Source: Azolla caroliniana (lineage: Eukaryota; Polypodiophyta). Taken from it: a DNA stretch of 64,000 nt. The DNA is taken from NCBI GenBank assembly GCA_043228905.1, contig JBHGNT010000006.1, forward strand, positions 21,638,001 to 21,702,000, given 5' to 3'. Under the pieces are notes generated by a model that saw nothing but the letters and a program-made list of their open reading frames with translations, was not told where the DNA came from and searched no databases. Below, piece by piece: positions 40,051 to 50,800 of the stretch; the first letter of the stretch is position 1; the number at the start of each line of letters is the position of its first letter. The position numbers were made by a program, and so were the translations under genes.

Positions 40051-40606
40051 TGGTTTCGAAATTGGACAACACTTATTGTTGGATATGCTCAACTTGGTGA
40101 GACTGAAAGCGCTTTGGATTTATTCAATGACATGGTATTAGAGGGCATTGTCCCTAATGTGGTTACTTGTTTTGTGAGTTCATGCAGTCATGCAAGTCAC
40201 GTGGAGGAGGGACAAATGTTTTTTGATGATATGGACAATGTTTAGTGTCTCAAACCTACTTTAGAACACTATGCTTGCATGGTAGATCTTTTTGGTTCCA
40301 TACACGTATGGCATTTCGAGAAAGCAATGGTGGCTATTGAGAAGGTGCCACCATATGACAATCTTCAATTATGGTCGGATGTTTTAGGTGCTTGCCAAAA
40401 ATGGTTAAAAATAGAGCTTGGGAGGTGTGCCTTTGATTAGTTAGTAAAGCTGGATGAAAAGTGTGTAACTGCATATATCTACATGGGAAACATATATGCA
40501 GCTGCTAGAATGCAACAGGAAGCTTCTGAGCTTGACACCCAAAGACTAAAAAATGGAGCATGGAGTGTCCCAGGATGTTATTGGTGGATTGATGCCAGGG
40601 ACTAAT
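40051..40606 (+). pseudogene. PPR protein C-terminal relic (PLS class with E-like end)
   Basis: The frame reads WTTLIVGYAQLGETESALDL, MVLEGIVPNVVTCF, SCSHASHVEEGQMFFDDM, a TAG, then LKPTLEHYACMVDLFG, VPPYDNLQLWSDVLGAC, a second TAG, YIYMGNIYAAARM and VPGCYWW. These are successive PPR helices and the start of an E motif of plant organelle RNA-binding proteins. Two in-frame stops and missing N-terminal repeats show it is a pseudogene, possibly from a retrocopy since this stretch has no introns (PPR genes usually lack introns anyway). Confidence 0.85.
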
Positions 40607-41364
40607 GTGATTGGATAGAAGAAATGATAGGTGCATCTAGGTTTCACTCATGTAATCGAGCCTTAGAACTTGATTCAAAACACATGAGTTCCCCTATTGA
40701 TGTTTTACTCATAGATTTGAGTACACTACATCTTTGCGCACAACACCACCACCACTATATCATTTTGTGGCTTATGTCGCAATTGTGCAAATTACAATCA
40801 CCATATTGGGATGGATAATATGTGCATACCTCACACCATCCATTTATTTGTGGGATTTATTTTAGTAGGCAACACATGGTTTTTTTTAAATCTTGTTTTC
40901 GTCACTTCTAAACTCTTATAGGTAGTGACTTATTTAAATATCTTTTTTTTCATAACATTTGCTTGTTACTCGCAAGACTAGAATACAGCTTGTGAGTGCA
41001 CTTGTTTTACACATAATGCACTTTCTCAACCATATCAGTACATGCTCAGTTGGCATTTTAATTATAAGGCTACCTAGGAAATTACGTTGATGCTAGAACC
41101 GTGGTTGAGCCTCGGGGAACCACCATGATTATTCAAGATACTGATACGAGAAAGACATCTTAGCTATGTTTTCCCCCATGGTTTTTAAAAAACCATAGTG
41201 CTACCATAGTTATCGGATCTAGAATCACATCTCATATGTCTAGAGGGGTAAAGACATGAGATGTTTTCTTGGACAACGTTCTTCCGATCCAACTTTCAAG
41301 CATTCATTTTGCTTGCATATTTCCTAAACCTCCTTATTTATATTGCGTACACACAGCTTGCATC
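40607..41364. other. Unassigned spacer
   Basis: AT-rich sequence with no convincing frame. The phrase near 41090-41115 (ACCGTGGTTGAGCCTCGGGGAA) and the ATG-rich text that follows may be eroded retroelement leader of the gypsy relic next to it. Nothing else is supported. Confidence 0.35.
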
Positions 41365-43290
41365 ATGGAACAAGTTTTGAACATTGTTGGAGCGATATCT
41401 CCGACCGAGACCTCTCAACTCCAATATGTATCTTGCACACAAGCTGAGATCACTATTGAGCATTTTCTCACTAATATCTTGAATCAATTGGCCGAAATGA
41501 GGAAAACCAATATGGCTTTGGAAAAGAAATTCCAAGAATTAACTATTGAGTCCAAGAAAGAAGGTGAACCTTATTTCATGGTCACGCTATTGAAGGGAGA
41601 TAAGAAAGAAAGAACCGAGGAGGCCATTAGCACTTGGCTTGGTCGTTGGGAGTCTCACTTTGAGCTCCATCCCAAGCCAAATGCTGCAAAATTTGGTTAT
41701 GTCGGTCGTGAGTTAGGTGGTTGAGCTACTGCTTGGCGGCGTGGCGTAAGGAATGCAAAGAACTTACCCACAACTTGGGAAGGTTTCATCGATGTTTTCA
41801 AGAAATAGTTATTGCAGCCACCTTCTCCAACCGAACATGCTCAACACTTGATCACATTGTCGAGTAAGCCATTTACCTCTCTCGAGGATTATGTGCATCA
41901 TGCTCAGACCCACATCCAAAAATCAGGACTTATGGGTGAGAATTGATTTGTCACTTGTTTTTTGAATGGTATTCCCAATGGGGATTACCATTGGATTGTC
42001 CATGACAAGGACCCCACAACTTTTGAGGAAGCAATCAACATTGTACTTCAGTACCATAGGATTTCCAAGAAAGACCACAATAAACTTGAGTTCGCCAAAA
42101 CTCAGAATGTCAAGTTCATTGGGAAACATAAACAATCCAATGACACTCGTGACTGCAACTCAAAGAAACCAAACCTGTTCTGTGCGTATTGCAAGAAGGG
42201 GGGTCACAGAGGAAGTCAACAAACACCCCTCCTCAAGACCAATCTAGAGTCACACAAGTGAGTCCTTTGATGTTATTGAAGTTCATACCAACCACTTAAG
42301 CTCATGTGAATGCACTTTTCCTTCACGTTTACTTGGACCTAATGATTTACTTCGAGCACTCAGGTATATCAATGGAACACAAGATCATTTCTTGTTTGAT
42401 TCTAGTAGTTCTCACAATTTTCTTAATGATCACTTGGTGCAGTAAATGCAACTCCACATAAACGCAAGTGATCCTATCTATCAAGTTCACATGGCAAATG
42501 GAGGTGTCCAATACATTAGTGGCATTGTTTTTTAACTGCCAATTCAAATAGATACCTATATGGAGAAGCTTGACTTTCATGTTATGAAACTACAATCCGT
42601 AGATGTCATTTTAGGACACCCTTCGTTTTTTAATAAAAACCCCTCTTGTCCATTGATTGGGTTAATCACTCAATCACATTTGAACTTAATAATTGTAAAC
42701 ATTTTATTCAATGTTCCAAACTTCCTTCTCGTTCACTTGTGTCTTACAAATCTTTAAGTGAGTATTCTAGTTCATTAATTTATTTGTGCATAATTGATCC
42801 CGCGCTTCAATTTTATTATTTTAATTTTGACACCATGCAATTACCACATTATGAATGACAATTATTCGACTCTATTTTAGATGATTTTTAAGATGTGTTT
42901 CCTAATTATGTGCCGCTTAATTTACCACCACAACATAATGTGGACCATCAGATTGAACTCATTCCTAGTGCTACTCCTATGAGCATTCCACCTTATCGAT
43001 GTTGTGGATTAGAAGAGGATGAGATCACTAAACAACTTAAGGAATACTTGAGTATGGGCCACATTGGGTATAGTTAGTCACCTTGGGGTGCACCGATTCT
43101 TTTAGTTAAGAATAAGGAAGATTCATGGCAAATGTGTATTAACTATTGCCATTTGAATACCATGATAGTTAAAAATGTATATCTGTTACCTCGTGCCGAT
43201 GATTTGATTGATCGTTTGCATGGGGCCCAATATTTTACGAAAATTGACTTACAAACAGGTTATCATCAGATTCGCATTCTTTCAATCTAA
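41365..43290 (+). pseudogene. Gypsy-2: degenerate Ty3/gypsy gag-pol, truncated in RT
   Basis: Gag: helical N-terminus, then EEAISTWLGRWESHFELHPK, stops, EGFIDVFKK, VTCFLNGIPNGDYHWIV, and a zinc knuckle CAYCKKGGHR at about 42180. Protease region near 42380-42620 is broken (LFDSSSSHNF). RT begins DHQIELIPSATPMSIPPYR, KEYLSMGHIGYS, stop, PWGAPILLVKNKEDSWQMC, INYCHLNTM, then QYFTKIDLQTGYHQIRI and stops. The catalytic YxDD block, RNase H and integrase are missing. No LTRs recognised. It is a different family from Gypsy-1. Confidence 0.85.
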
Positions 43291-43704
43291 CTTGAATTTT
43301 GGGCAGTCTCCGTTTAGGTGGTGTTGTCTTAACGGATGGGTGATGGGATGCGTATGTATTGGTTGACACACCACCATTTTCAGTGGATATCCCAACCTTT
43401 TTACATTGCGATACATCAAATGGACACAGGTTAAGACCTAAACAAATAAAATTATGTCACGTACTAAAAAAGCATGAAAGGTTCATACTTACGTAAGAAT
43501 CCAATCTAGATGCAATCTTCTTCTTTAGCATCTCCATCCGTTCTTCCTTTTTCGAGTCGTAGATGGCCATCTCCTACTCAATAAATTTGGCTACGAAATC
43601 TACCTCGGTATCCAATTGGAGTTCAAGGGGAGTGGAGTTGAACTTTGAAACAACTTTAACCGTCGACATATAGACATGTGAATGCTTATTTCTATGGTAC
43701 TTTA
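43291..43704. other. Unassigned sequence between Gypsy-2 and Copia-4
   Basis: No recognised element. On the minus strand a short Lys/Glu-rich frame near 43480-43670 (YDSKKEERMEMLKKKIASRL) looks like coiled-coil coding remnant, of the type seen at the ends of plant transposase-related or MYB-like proteins, but there is no firm match. Confidence 0.3.
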
Positions 43705-43991
43705 TGTTAGGATCGGAACCGGCCACAACCGGTTACTCGTTGATATGTTCGAGTGCTAAGAATCGACAATGACTGTGCATTGACAAAAAGAATAGAAAAA
43801 AACGAGAAACCAAAAAAAGAGACACAGATATTTAACGTGGAAAACCCAAAAGGGAAAAAACCACGGGATTCCTCAAACTCCAAAGAAATAGATCACTATG
43901 TAGAGATAGATAGAGAGATAGATTATATTATCGTCTTCGGAGGTCAAATATGACCCATGAGACCAAAAATATTACATTTCACGTGATACGT

Positions 43992-44706
43992 TGTCGTGGT
44001 GTTTTTTGTCCATGGTGAGAAAACCGAGTGGGATAGAGAAAACGGAGATGTGCAACATTGCACATGAACTTAGGGAAATTGTAACATATGGACAAATAAG
44101 CAAATGTAAAGTGTAAGGAGTTAAGGTGCTCTACAAAGTTGTTAAGAGTAAATGTGATGTGTACTTTGTGGACTAGAGGGAGGTACATAGAGAATGAGTG
44201 TAAGAGTGATGGGCATTGAGTAGGACGGCTAGAGGAGAGAGAGTTAAGGCCCATCAATCTCAAGATCGGGGCAAATATTCTCCTTTGAATGAAAGGGGAA
44301 TTGACCACTCCTATTGTATTGTGCCTCACCCCTTACCACTATAAAAGGGAGTGAGGGGTCCCTTTTGAAGGGTTGCCTATTTTGCGTATGAGAGGTATAC
44401 CACTTAGTCTAGAGTTCTTACCGTTTTAGGGTTAGGGTTTCGTTCAGGGTTTCCTTATTCATCCTCGGTTAGGGTTTTGTCATAGTCGTTTGGTGTGGCC
44501 CATGCGGCCACCATTGTTGTAATCATTCGTTTGTTTTAATATAACTTGTTGAGTATCTTGCCTCTGCCGATCTCTCCTTCTATGCCATGGTCTTATTCTT
44601 TCCTCTTCTCCTCTTGAGCTAAGCTTCCATATCATATCGTATTCTTTCTCCTCTACTCCCTAGTCCGAGACCCCCGTGGTCCCGCAATGCACGTGAGCTA
44701 AGTCAC
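43992..44706 (+). mobile_element. LTR-like block inside the Copia-4 LTR
   Basis: It runs TGTCGTGGTG to AAGTCACA, contains a TATA-like CTATAAAAGGGAG at 44340 and a pyrimidine-rich late part ending in CCCCGTGGTCCCGCAATGC and ACGTGAGC. No target duplication was found (TACGT, TGGAA). It could be a solo LTR or the 3' end of another element. Low confidence on the edges. Confidence 0.4.
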
Positions 44707-45163
44707 ATGGAAGCAATGGTTTGAATGGTAGATAACGGTATGGGCTCTAACATGTATCGATGTGTACGATTTCCCTGTTCCGCAAAGAATATGGTTTTGT
44801 AGTTAGGTGCAACATGTGTAGTATAATGTGTGAAGCGCGAGCCTCCACATTTGTCCCATGTCATGATACATTGACATTGCAAAAATGCCTCATTTACAGA
44901 GGAATCTAATGATGCATCATGAAGCAAGTGTCTCGCATCCCATCTACCAAACCATTTTTCTATATCTTGCATCCAACCGGAACACAAAAGTTTGCTTTTA
45001 TGTGTCTTTTGGATCTTTTTGCTTGCTTCCCACGCAATTCTAGGAAGTCGATCTGAGGGACTTTTTTGAACCTTAAGCATGTATTCAACAACCCTTTCCA
45101 TGGCCATGATCTCAATGAGAAGCGATCCCATCTCAAAGAGAGAGGAATACAATGAGACTCGCA
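44707..45163 (-). pseudogene. LINE RT C-terminal fragment
   Basis: Minus strand: SPSDRLPRIAWEASKKIQKT, LCSGWMQDIEKWFGRWDARH, then THVAPNYKTIFFA and MLEPIPLSTIQTIASM. The order HKSKLLCSGW...WFxRWD matches the corresponding part of LINE-2 (HKSKILSSGWVVDVRKWFRRWD near 59070), so it is the same family, extending further toward the C-terminus. No upstream RT is attached. Confidence 0.8.
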
Positions 45164-45578
45164 AGCACCGATCTCGCGCTTGTTCTCGTCTAGCGGATGG
45201 CTGCTGAGTTACAACTCACTCTCACTCTCTCTCTCTCACTCTCCCTAGTTATAGAGGCAACTACCTTTTGTGTAACTATCCAACAATAATGATCAACTCC
45301 ACTACCATAAAGTTTGCCCTAGTTGTATTTATACATATACAACTTTCTGGCTATTTACATACATAGCCCACAAGGGGCACATTCAAACTATTTACAAATA
45401 TAGTCTCTCGAATCGGTTATAAAATCGATTTTGATTTTGATTTCCCATTTCCCATTTCCGATTTTCGATGTCCGATTTCGGCCTCAACCGAAATACTCAT
45501 AAACTACATGGGAATCGGTTCTCCCCTTTTCCTCGATTCGAGCATCACTTCCCATCCGGGGGGACCTATTTCCCAACA

Positions 45579-46745
45579 AACTCTCCCTTCACTCCAGTAG
45601 GGGGACTTTACCAATCTGACCCTCTGTCGGCATTTGTTTAGCTTCTCTATAGACAACACTTTTGTCAGCATGTCCGATCCATTTTCGTCCGTGTGGATCT
45701 TCATCAGAGCAAACTCCTTTTCTTCTACTCGCTCTCGGAGCCGATGATCTCCTCTAAATGTGCTTGGTCCTCAAGTGGTAGGTGGCATTCTTTGCAAGGT
45801 GGATGGCACTTTGATTATTGCAATGGAGTTAGAATTCCTCTTGCCAACTTCCTGACTCTCCGATGAACTCCCCCATTTAATTACTTCCTTGCCGGCTTCC
45901 GCTGCGACCATGTACTCGACTTCCATGGTCGACAATGCCACAGCCTTTTGCAACCTCGACTACCACGGGACAACTCCCCATGTATAAGTCATCACGTATC
46001 CGGACGTAGATCGGCTGGTATCCGCATCACCTGACATGTCTGAATCAGTATAACCTTCCAATGTGGGGTTAACTGAGCCAAATCAGAGACACGCGCTCAA
46101 GGTGCCTCATAGGTGTTGAAGTATCTACTTGAGCCCAATGTTCTCTTACGGGATTGCTCATATATCGGCTAACCACTTCGACTGCATAAGCGATGTCCGC
46201 TCTGGTGCAAACCATTGCATACATCAAGCTTCCGACTACCGAGTCATAAGGAACTTTTGACATCTCGGCCTTCTCGGCTTTTGATTTCGGACTCTAGCTT
46301 CCGGATAGTTTACAGTTTGTCAGCAGTGTCGAGTCGACCGATTTCGCGCTTTCCATGCCGAATCTTTGGAGCACTTTTGTCACGTAATTCTCTTGTGACA
46401 ACCATAACAGTTTCTTTGTTTGATCTTGAACAATGTGCATTCCCAAGATTTGTTTTGCCGGACCCATATCTTTCATCGAGAATGACCTACTAAAAGACTT
46501 CTTCAAGCTTCCGATTTTCCTTGGGTCCTGTCCGACAATCAGCATGTCATCAACATACAACAGGAGGATGAGAAAATCTCCTCCATCATACTTCTTGACA
46601 AAGATGCAATGATCAGCTTGTGTCTTGCCGAAACCATGATCCACCATGAAAAATTCGAACTTTCGGTACCATTGCCGAGGTGCTTGCTTCAGCCCATACA
46701 TGCTCTTCCTCAATCGGCATACCAGGTTTTCTTTACCTTTCTCCT
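45579..46745 (-). pseudogene. Copia-4 RT-RNase H relic
   Basis: Minus strand: [32 protein letters not shown] (46540-46575), SMKDMGPAKQILGMHIVQD, then VGSLMYAMVCTRADIAYAVE, VSRYMSNPVREHW, VALSTMEVEYMVAAEAGKE and IHTDENGSDMLTKVLS. Motif spelling is that of Copia-N. Frameshifts and stops separate the parts. Upstream pol and gag are missing; the element is cut at 46745, where LINE-2 starts. A polypurine-like GGAGTGAAGGGAGAGTT abuts the LTR. Confidence 0.88.
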
Positions 46746-46746
46746 C

Positions 46747-47294
46747 TTTCTCTCAAGGAATATCTTTGGCAAAAGGATTTAGACCAAAACACTCCACTGT
46801 GGATCATTTGGTCACATTGAGAGTAATCATGGAATAGAGCTGACTACAAGGAAAAGCACTTTATTGTTGTTTTATTGATTTCAAGAAAGCTTTTGATACC
46901 GTATCACGAAGTGAGCTTTGGAATAGAATGGTAGAGATTGACATACCATTAGAGTACTGAGTGTTTATTGCACGCCTATATGAACAAGTTAAATGCCAAC
47001 TAAAAATGGATAGTGGATTCTCAAAGCACTTTTTAAGTAACATGGGGGTCAAGCAAGGATGTCCTCTATCACCCACACTCTTTGGCTTATGTATTGATAA
47101 ATTAGAAGAAGTGGTGAACAAGGCTGCAAGAGAAGAATGATTGAATGTCCCCAAATTGATGCAACATTTTATCTTATTGCTTCTATATGTAGATAAATGA
47201 TGTGGTACTCTTCTCATATGATGTTGATAGTATATATGATGTTGATAGTATGCAACATTTACTTGGGGTATTAGAAATTTTTTGGCATAGTTGT
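46747..47294 (+). pseudogene. LINE-2 reverse transcriptase, N-terminal piece (split by Gypsy-1)
   Basis: SLAKGFRPKHSTVDHLVTLR, then stops, CCFIDFKKAFDTVSRSELWN, IARLYEQVKCQLKM, NMGVKQGCPLSPTLFGLCID and a degraded LLLLYVD. These are RT motifs of plant LINEs. Several stops make it dead. The RT continues at 58580 after the gypsy/copia insertion. Confidence 0.85.
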
Positions 47295-47609
47295 TGTCAT
47301 GATATGGCAAGACTCGAACCCATGACCTTATGTTATATGAGTCGAGTTCTTGACCATTACACTATCTATTGTAATACATAGGATATTATGTTCATTTAAG
47401 TTTTACTATAGAAAATTAATGTATATTCCAGATTTCTCTAGAACATTCTAGAAGCTTTAGGACTACTTCTGAGGGCACTATAAAAGGAGGCACAAGGCAT
47501 TATTTTGAACCAAATTGGTTCAATGCCAGTCTTAAGCCTCATAGCTATTTTGTACTTACTCTTCATATAATATATCATCTGTTATCATCATCTCTCTCAC
47601 TCTCTCGTC

Positions 47610-47658
<49 letters not shown>

Positions 47659-47678
47659 TTTCTCTCTTCCTCTCTCGG
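47295..47678 (+). repeat. Gypsy-1 5' LTR
   Basis: Starts TGTCATGATATGGCAAG. TATA box TATAAAAG at 47479-47486, followed by a long (CT)n run (47612-47653) that is longer than in the 3' LTR. The first ~75 bases are an antisense tRNA-like sequence (separate entry). No tRNA-iMet primer site follows, and the priming mode is unresolved. Confidence 0.8.
47300..47372 (-). other. tRNA-like sequence with Pol III A and B boxes in the LTR
   Basis: On the minus strand TAGTGTAATGG (47364-47354) fits the A-box consensus TRGYNNARNNG, and GGTTCGAGTC (47320-47311) fits the B box; they are 33 bases apart, as in tRNA genes. The acceptor and T stems do not pair well, so it is not a working tRNA gene. The second copy in the 3' LTR has A box 52518-52508 and B box 52474-52465. 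It could be a captured tRNA or SINE head. Confidence 0.6.
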
Positions 47679-47838
47679 GAGTCTTACGTAGTCCTGTCCT
47701 CTTAGTATTAATAGTACTTTCCTTCTCTAGTACTAATTCTCTCTGTTTTAGTACTATTCTTGACAGTTTGAACCAATTTTTTCCTCTACTTTTCTTTTCA
47801 GTTTCCCTCATCCTCTTACCCCTTTTATTTCCAATACT

Positions 47839-50800
47839 ATGGCTACTGTTAGCACCCAAGAATATCAATCTGTTTTTTCCGAGCTACAGTGTCTAAAAGA
47901 AAATTTTGTTGCATTGGAACAAGAAAACCAACGATTGTTAGGGGATCTTCAACAAATTGCTCTAGAAAAACAACAAACGCAGCAACAACATGGGGAGTTA
48001 GCGTTATGTGTACAACAACTCGAAGCAACCATCGTAGCGTTGCAACAACAAGGATCAAGTCCCCAAGGATTTCATAAAGAGCCCAAGATTGGACTTCCTA
48101 TGAAATTCGATGGAACGCGATCGCAATTCAAGGGGTTCCTTAATCAAGTACGCTTAGTCATTCAAATGCATCCTTCCTGATACCCCACTGATGCATCCCG
48201 AGTAGGCCTAATAGGCACATTGCTTAGTGGCTCAACCTTGGCATGGTTCGCTCCACTTCTAGAAAAACAATCGCCCTTGCTTAATAACTTTGAAGTTTTT
48301 ATTAGCGAGTTTAAAGCTTGCTTTGGGGATACAGACAGCATCAGGACGACGATCAACAAAATCCGACGATTGCGTCAAGGCGATCGTCCAGCCTCTGCCT
48401 ACGCGGCAGATTTCCGTCTACTCACCTCAGATATCCCCTGGGATGATCAGGCACTAATGGAGCAGTTTCGCTACGGCTTGTGAAACGATGTCAAAGATTT
48501 ACTTTTAACCTTCCCCTAAGAACCAAAGTCTCTTATAGAGGCAATCAGTCGAGCAGTCCGATGCGACAACTGCCTCTTCGAACCACATTCGGAATGTCAA
48601 TTACAAGTACCACACCCTAGGCCAGAGCCCACATATGCCTCTGTCGCAGCTAAACTGTTTGCACGAGATGTATCTCAGGCAAATACTCCGACATCGATGG
48701 GGATCGACACCATGCGTCAACGTGGCCCGTTATCGGAAGAAGAAAAGCAATGACGACGTGCAAATCGATTATGTCTTTATTGCGGTGGACTAGGGCATAT
48801 TGCAGTCAATTGTCCCCATAGGCCAAGAAGACAGGTAAATCAAATTGTAGCTTGTACTAAACCCGAGTCAATTCCCTTAGGAGTGTTTGATAGTATTAAT
48901 AGTACTGATAGCCCAGGAATCTCAAACAAATTTGAAATCCTTAGTCAATTAGAAGAAGAGTTAAACGACTGAGTCCAGCCAAAATAGGAGCCATTTGGTT
49001 GGACAGCCCTAGATATGTGCAGCCCATTAGTGGTTCCATTCCCTCTAAGCAAGTTAGCAATGTGTTCTTAGCCCAAGTCATGGTTAGTACTAAAACTACC
49101 CCTCCAGTGCACGTCTTAGCACTTTTAGATTCCAGAGCCAATTCCTATTTCATGGATCGGAATATATCCTTAAGAAAACTTCCTTGCCCCACATTTGTAG
49201 TAGTCATTGATGGTCATCCTATTGCTTCCGAGAATATTATAGAAGAGTCAGAACCCATTCAGGTTGTCCTAGGTAGCTTTGTATGTGTGGTATCATTTAA
49301 TATAATTAGTAGTCCAGAGCATCCCATTGTCCTGGGATTACCTTGGTTTGAATTACATAATCCAGACATAGATTGGAGAACAAGAGAAGTCCGGTATCGA
49401 CAACCCCGAGAATCTACTCATCGAGTTTCGACCATTTCACTCCATCAATTACGCGAAGAAGGATGCAACGAGGCAATGTTTCTATTTGCAATATCAGTAC
49501 ATCCTTCCAGCAATACTAAGAAGGAATCCTTAGTTCAACTTCCGACGAAATATCATCCTTATGCCGATGTATTTGACAAGGTAAAAGCCGGTACTCTTCC
49601 TCATCATTGTCCCATCGATTTACAACCAAGAATAGAGCCACCATGGGGACCAATTTACAGCTTGTCACCAACCGCGTTAGAAGTCCTTCGAGTCTACATA
49701 GAAGAGAATTTGGCAAGTGGGTTTATTCGTCAATCAAAATCTCCGGCCGGTGCACCCATTTTCTTCGTCAAGAAGAAAGATGGATCACTTCGTCTCGTCG
49801 TTGATTACCACAGCTTGAATAAGGTCACCATCAGGGATAGGTATGCACTTCCCCTTATATCAAGTGTTTTAGAGTGAGTAAATGGTGCCAAGTTTTTTAC
49901 AAAAATTGACCTACGAGGAGCGTGTAACCTCGTGCGGATCCAACCAGGAGATGAATGGAAGACCGCTTTTCGCACCCAATATGGGCATGTCGAGTATACC
50001 GTTAGGCCATTCGGTCTAACCAATGCGCCCACAGTCTTCCAGCACATGGCAAATGATATATTCAGAGACCTCTTGGATATCTGTTTGATCATCTATCTGG
50101 ATGATCTATTAATTTATTTGAAGACCTAGGAAGAGCATGATTCTCATGTACTATTAGTACTAAAATGACTCCGAGAGAATGGTCTTTATGCCAAACTGGA
50201 AAAATGTAGCTTTGACTGCAAGCAAGTGGAATTTCTAGGCTACATCATCTCCTCAAAGGGCATCTCCATGGATCCAGTTAAAGTCAAAATTGTGCTAGAG
50301 TGGCAAACTCCACGTTCGTTACGAGATGTAAAATGTTTCCTAGGCTTTGCTAACTTCTACCGCAAGTTTATACAAGATTACTCGAAGATTATTTGGCCTC
50401 TCACACAGCTTACCAAGAAGGGATAGGCATTTCTTTGGTCTAATGAAGTGGACATGGCTTTTATGCATCTTAAGAAAGCCTTTACATCAGCTCCTATTCT
50501 AGCTCATGTGGATACAAACAAACCATTCATCATGGAGGCTGACACATCGGATTTCCCCCTCGGTAGCATCCTTTCACAACAAGGAGATAAAGAAAAGTTA
50601 CATCCTGTGGCTTTCCATTCGCACAAATTTGATGCCGCGAAAATCAACTACAAGATACATGACAAGGAGTTATTAGCCATCGTGGATTCATTTGTGCAAT
50701 GGCAGCACTTCTTAGAGGGCTCTCCACATCAGATCATCGTCTTTAGTGATCATAAAAATCGTGCTTATTTCCAGAATGATCATGTACTAAATCGATGGCA

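Larger units (their letters stand above)
43705..45578 (-). mobile_element. Copia-4 3' LTR, split by LTR-like and LINE fragments
   Basis: It resembles the Copia-N LTR: TTAACGTGGAAAACCCAAAAGG and ACCACGGGA near 43832-43868 and, after the interruption, CTCTCTCTC, TAAAGTTTGCCCTAG, TGTATTTATACATATACAAC, GGCTATTTACA and the outer end TTTCCCAACA at 45578. The two LTR parts are about 43705-43985 and 45164-45578, so about 1.2 kb is inserted. The sequence is strongly diverged from Copia-N, so this is an older relative. Confidence 0.8.

Noticed and set aside
47300-47372. A functional tRNA gene
   Set aside because: A and B boxes fit, but acceptor and T stems do not pair, and the same text opens both LTRs.
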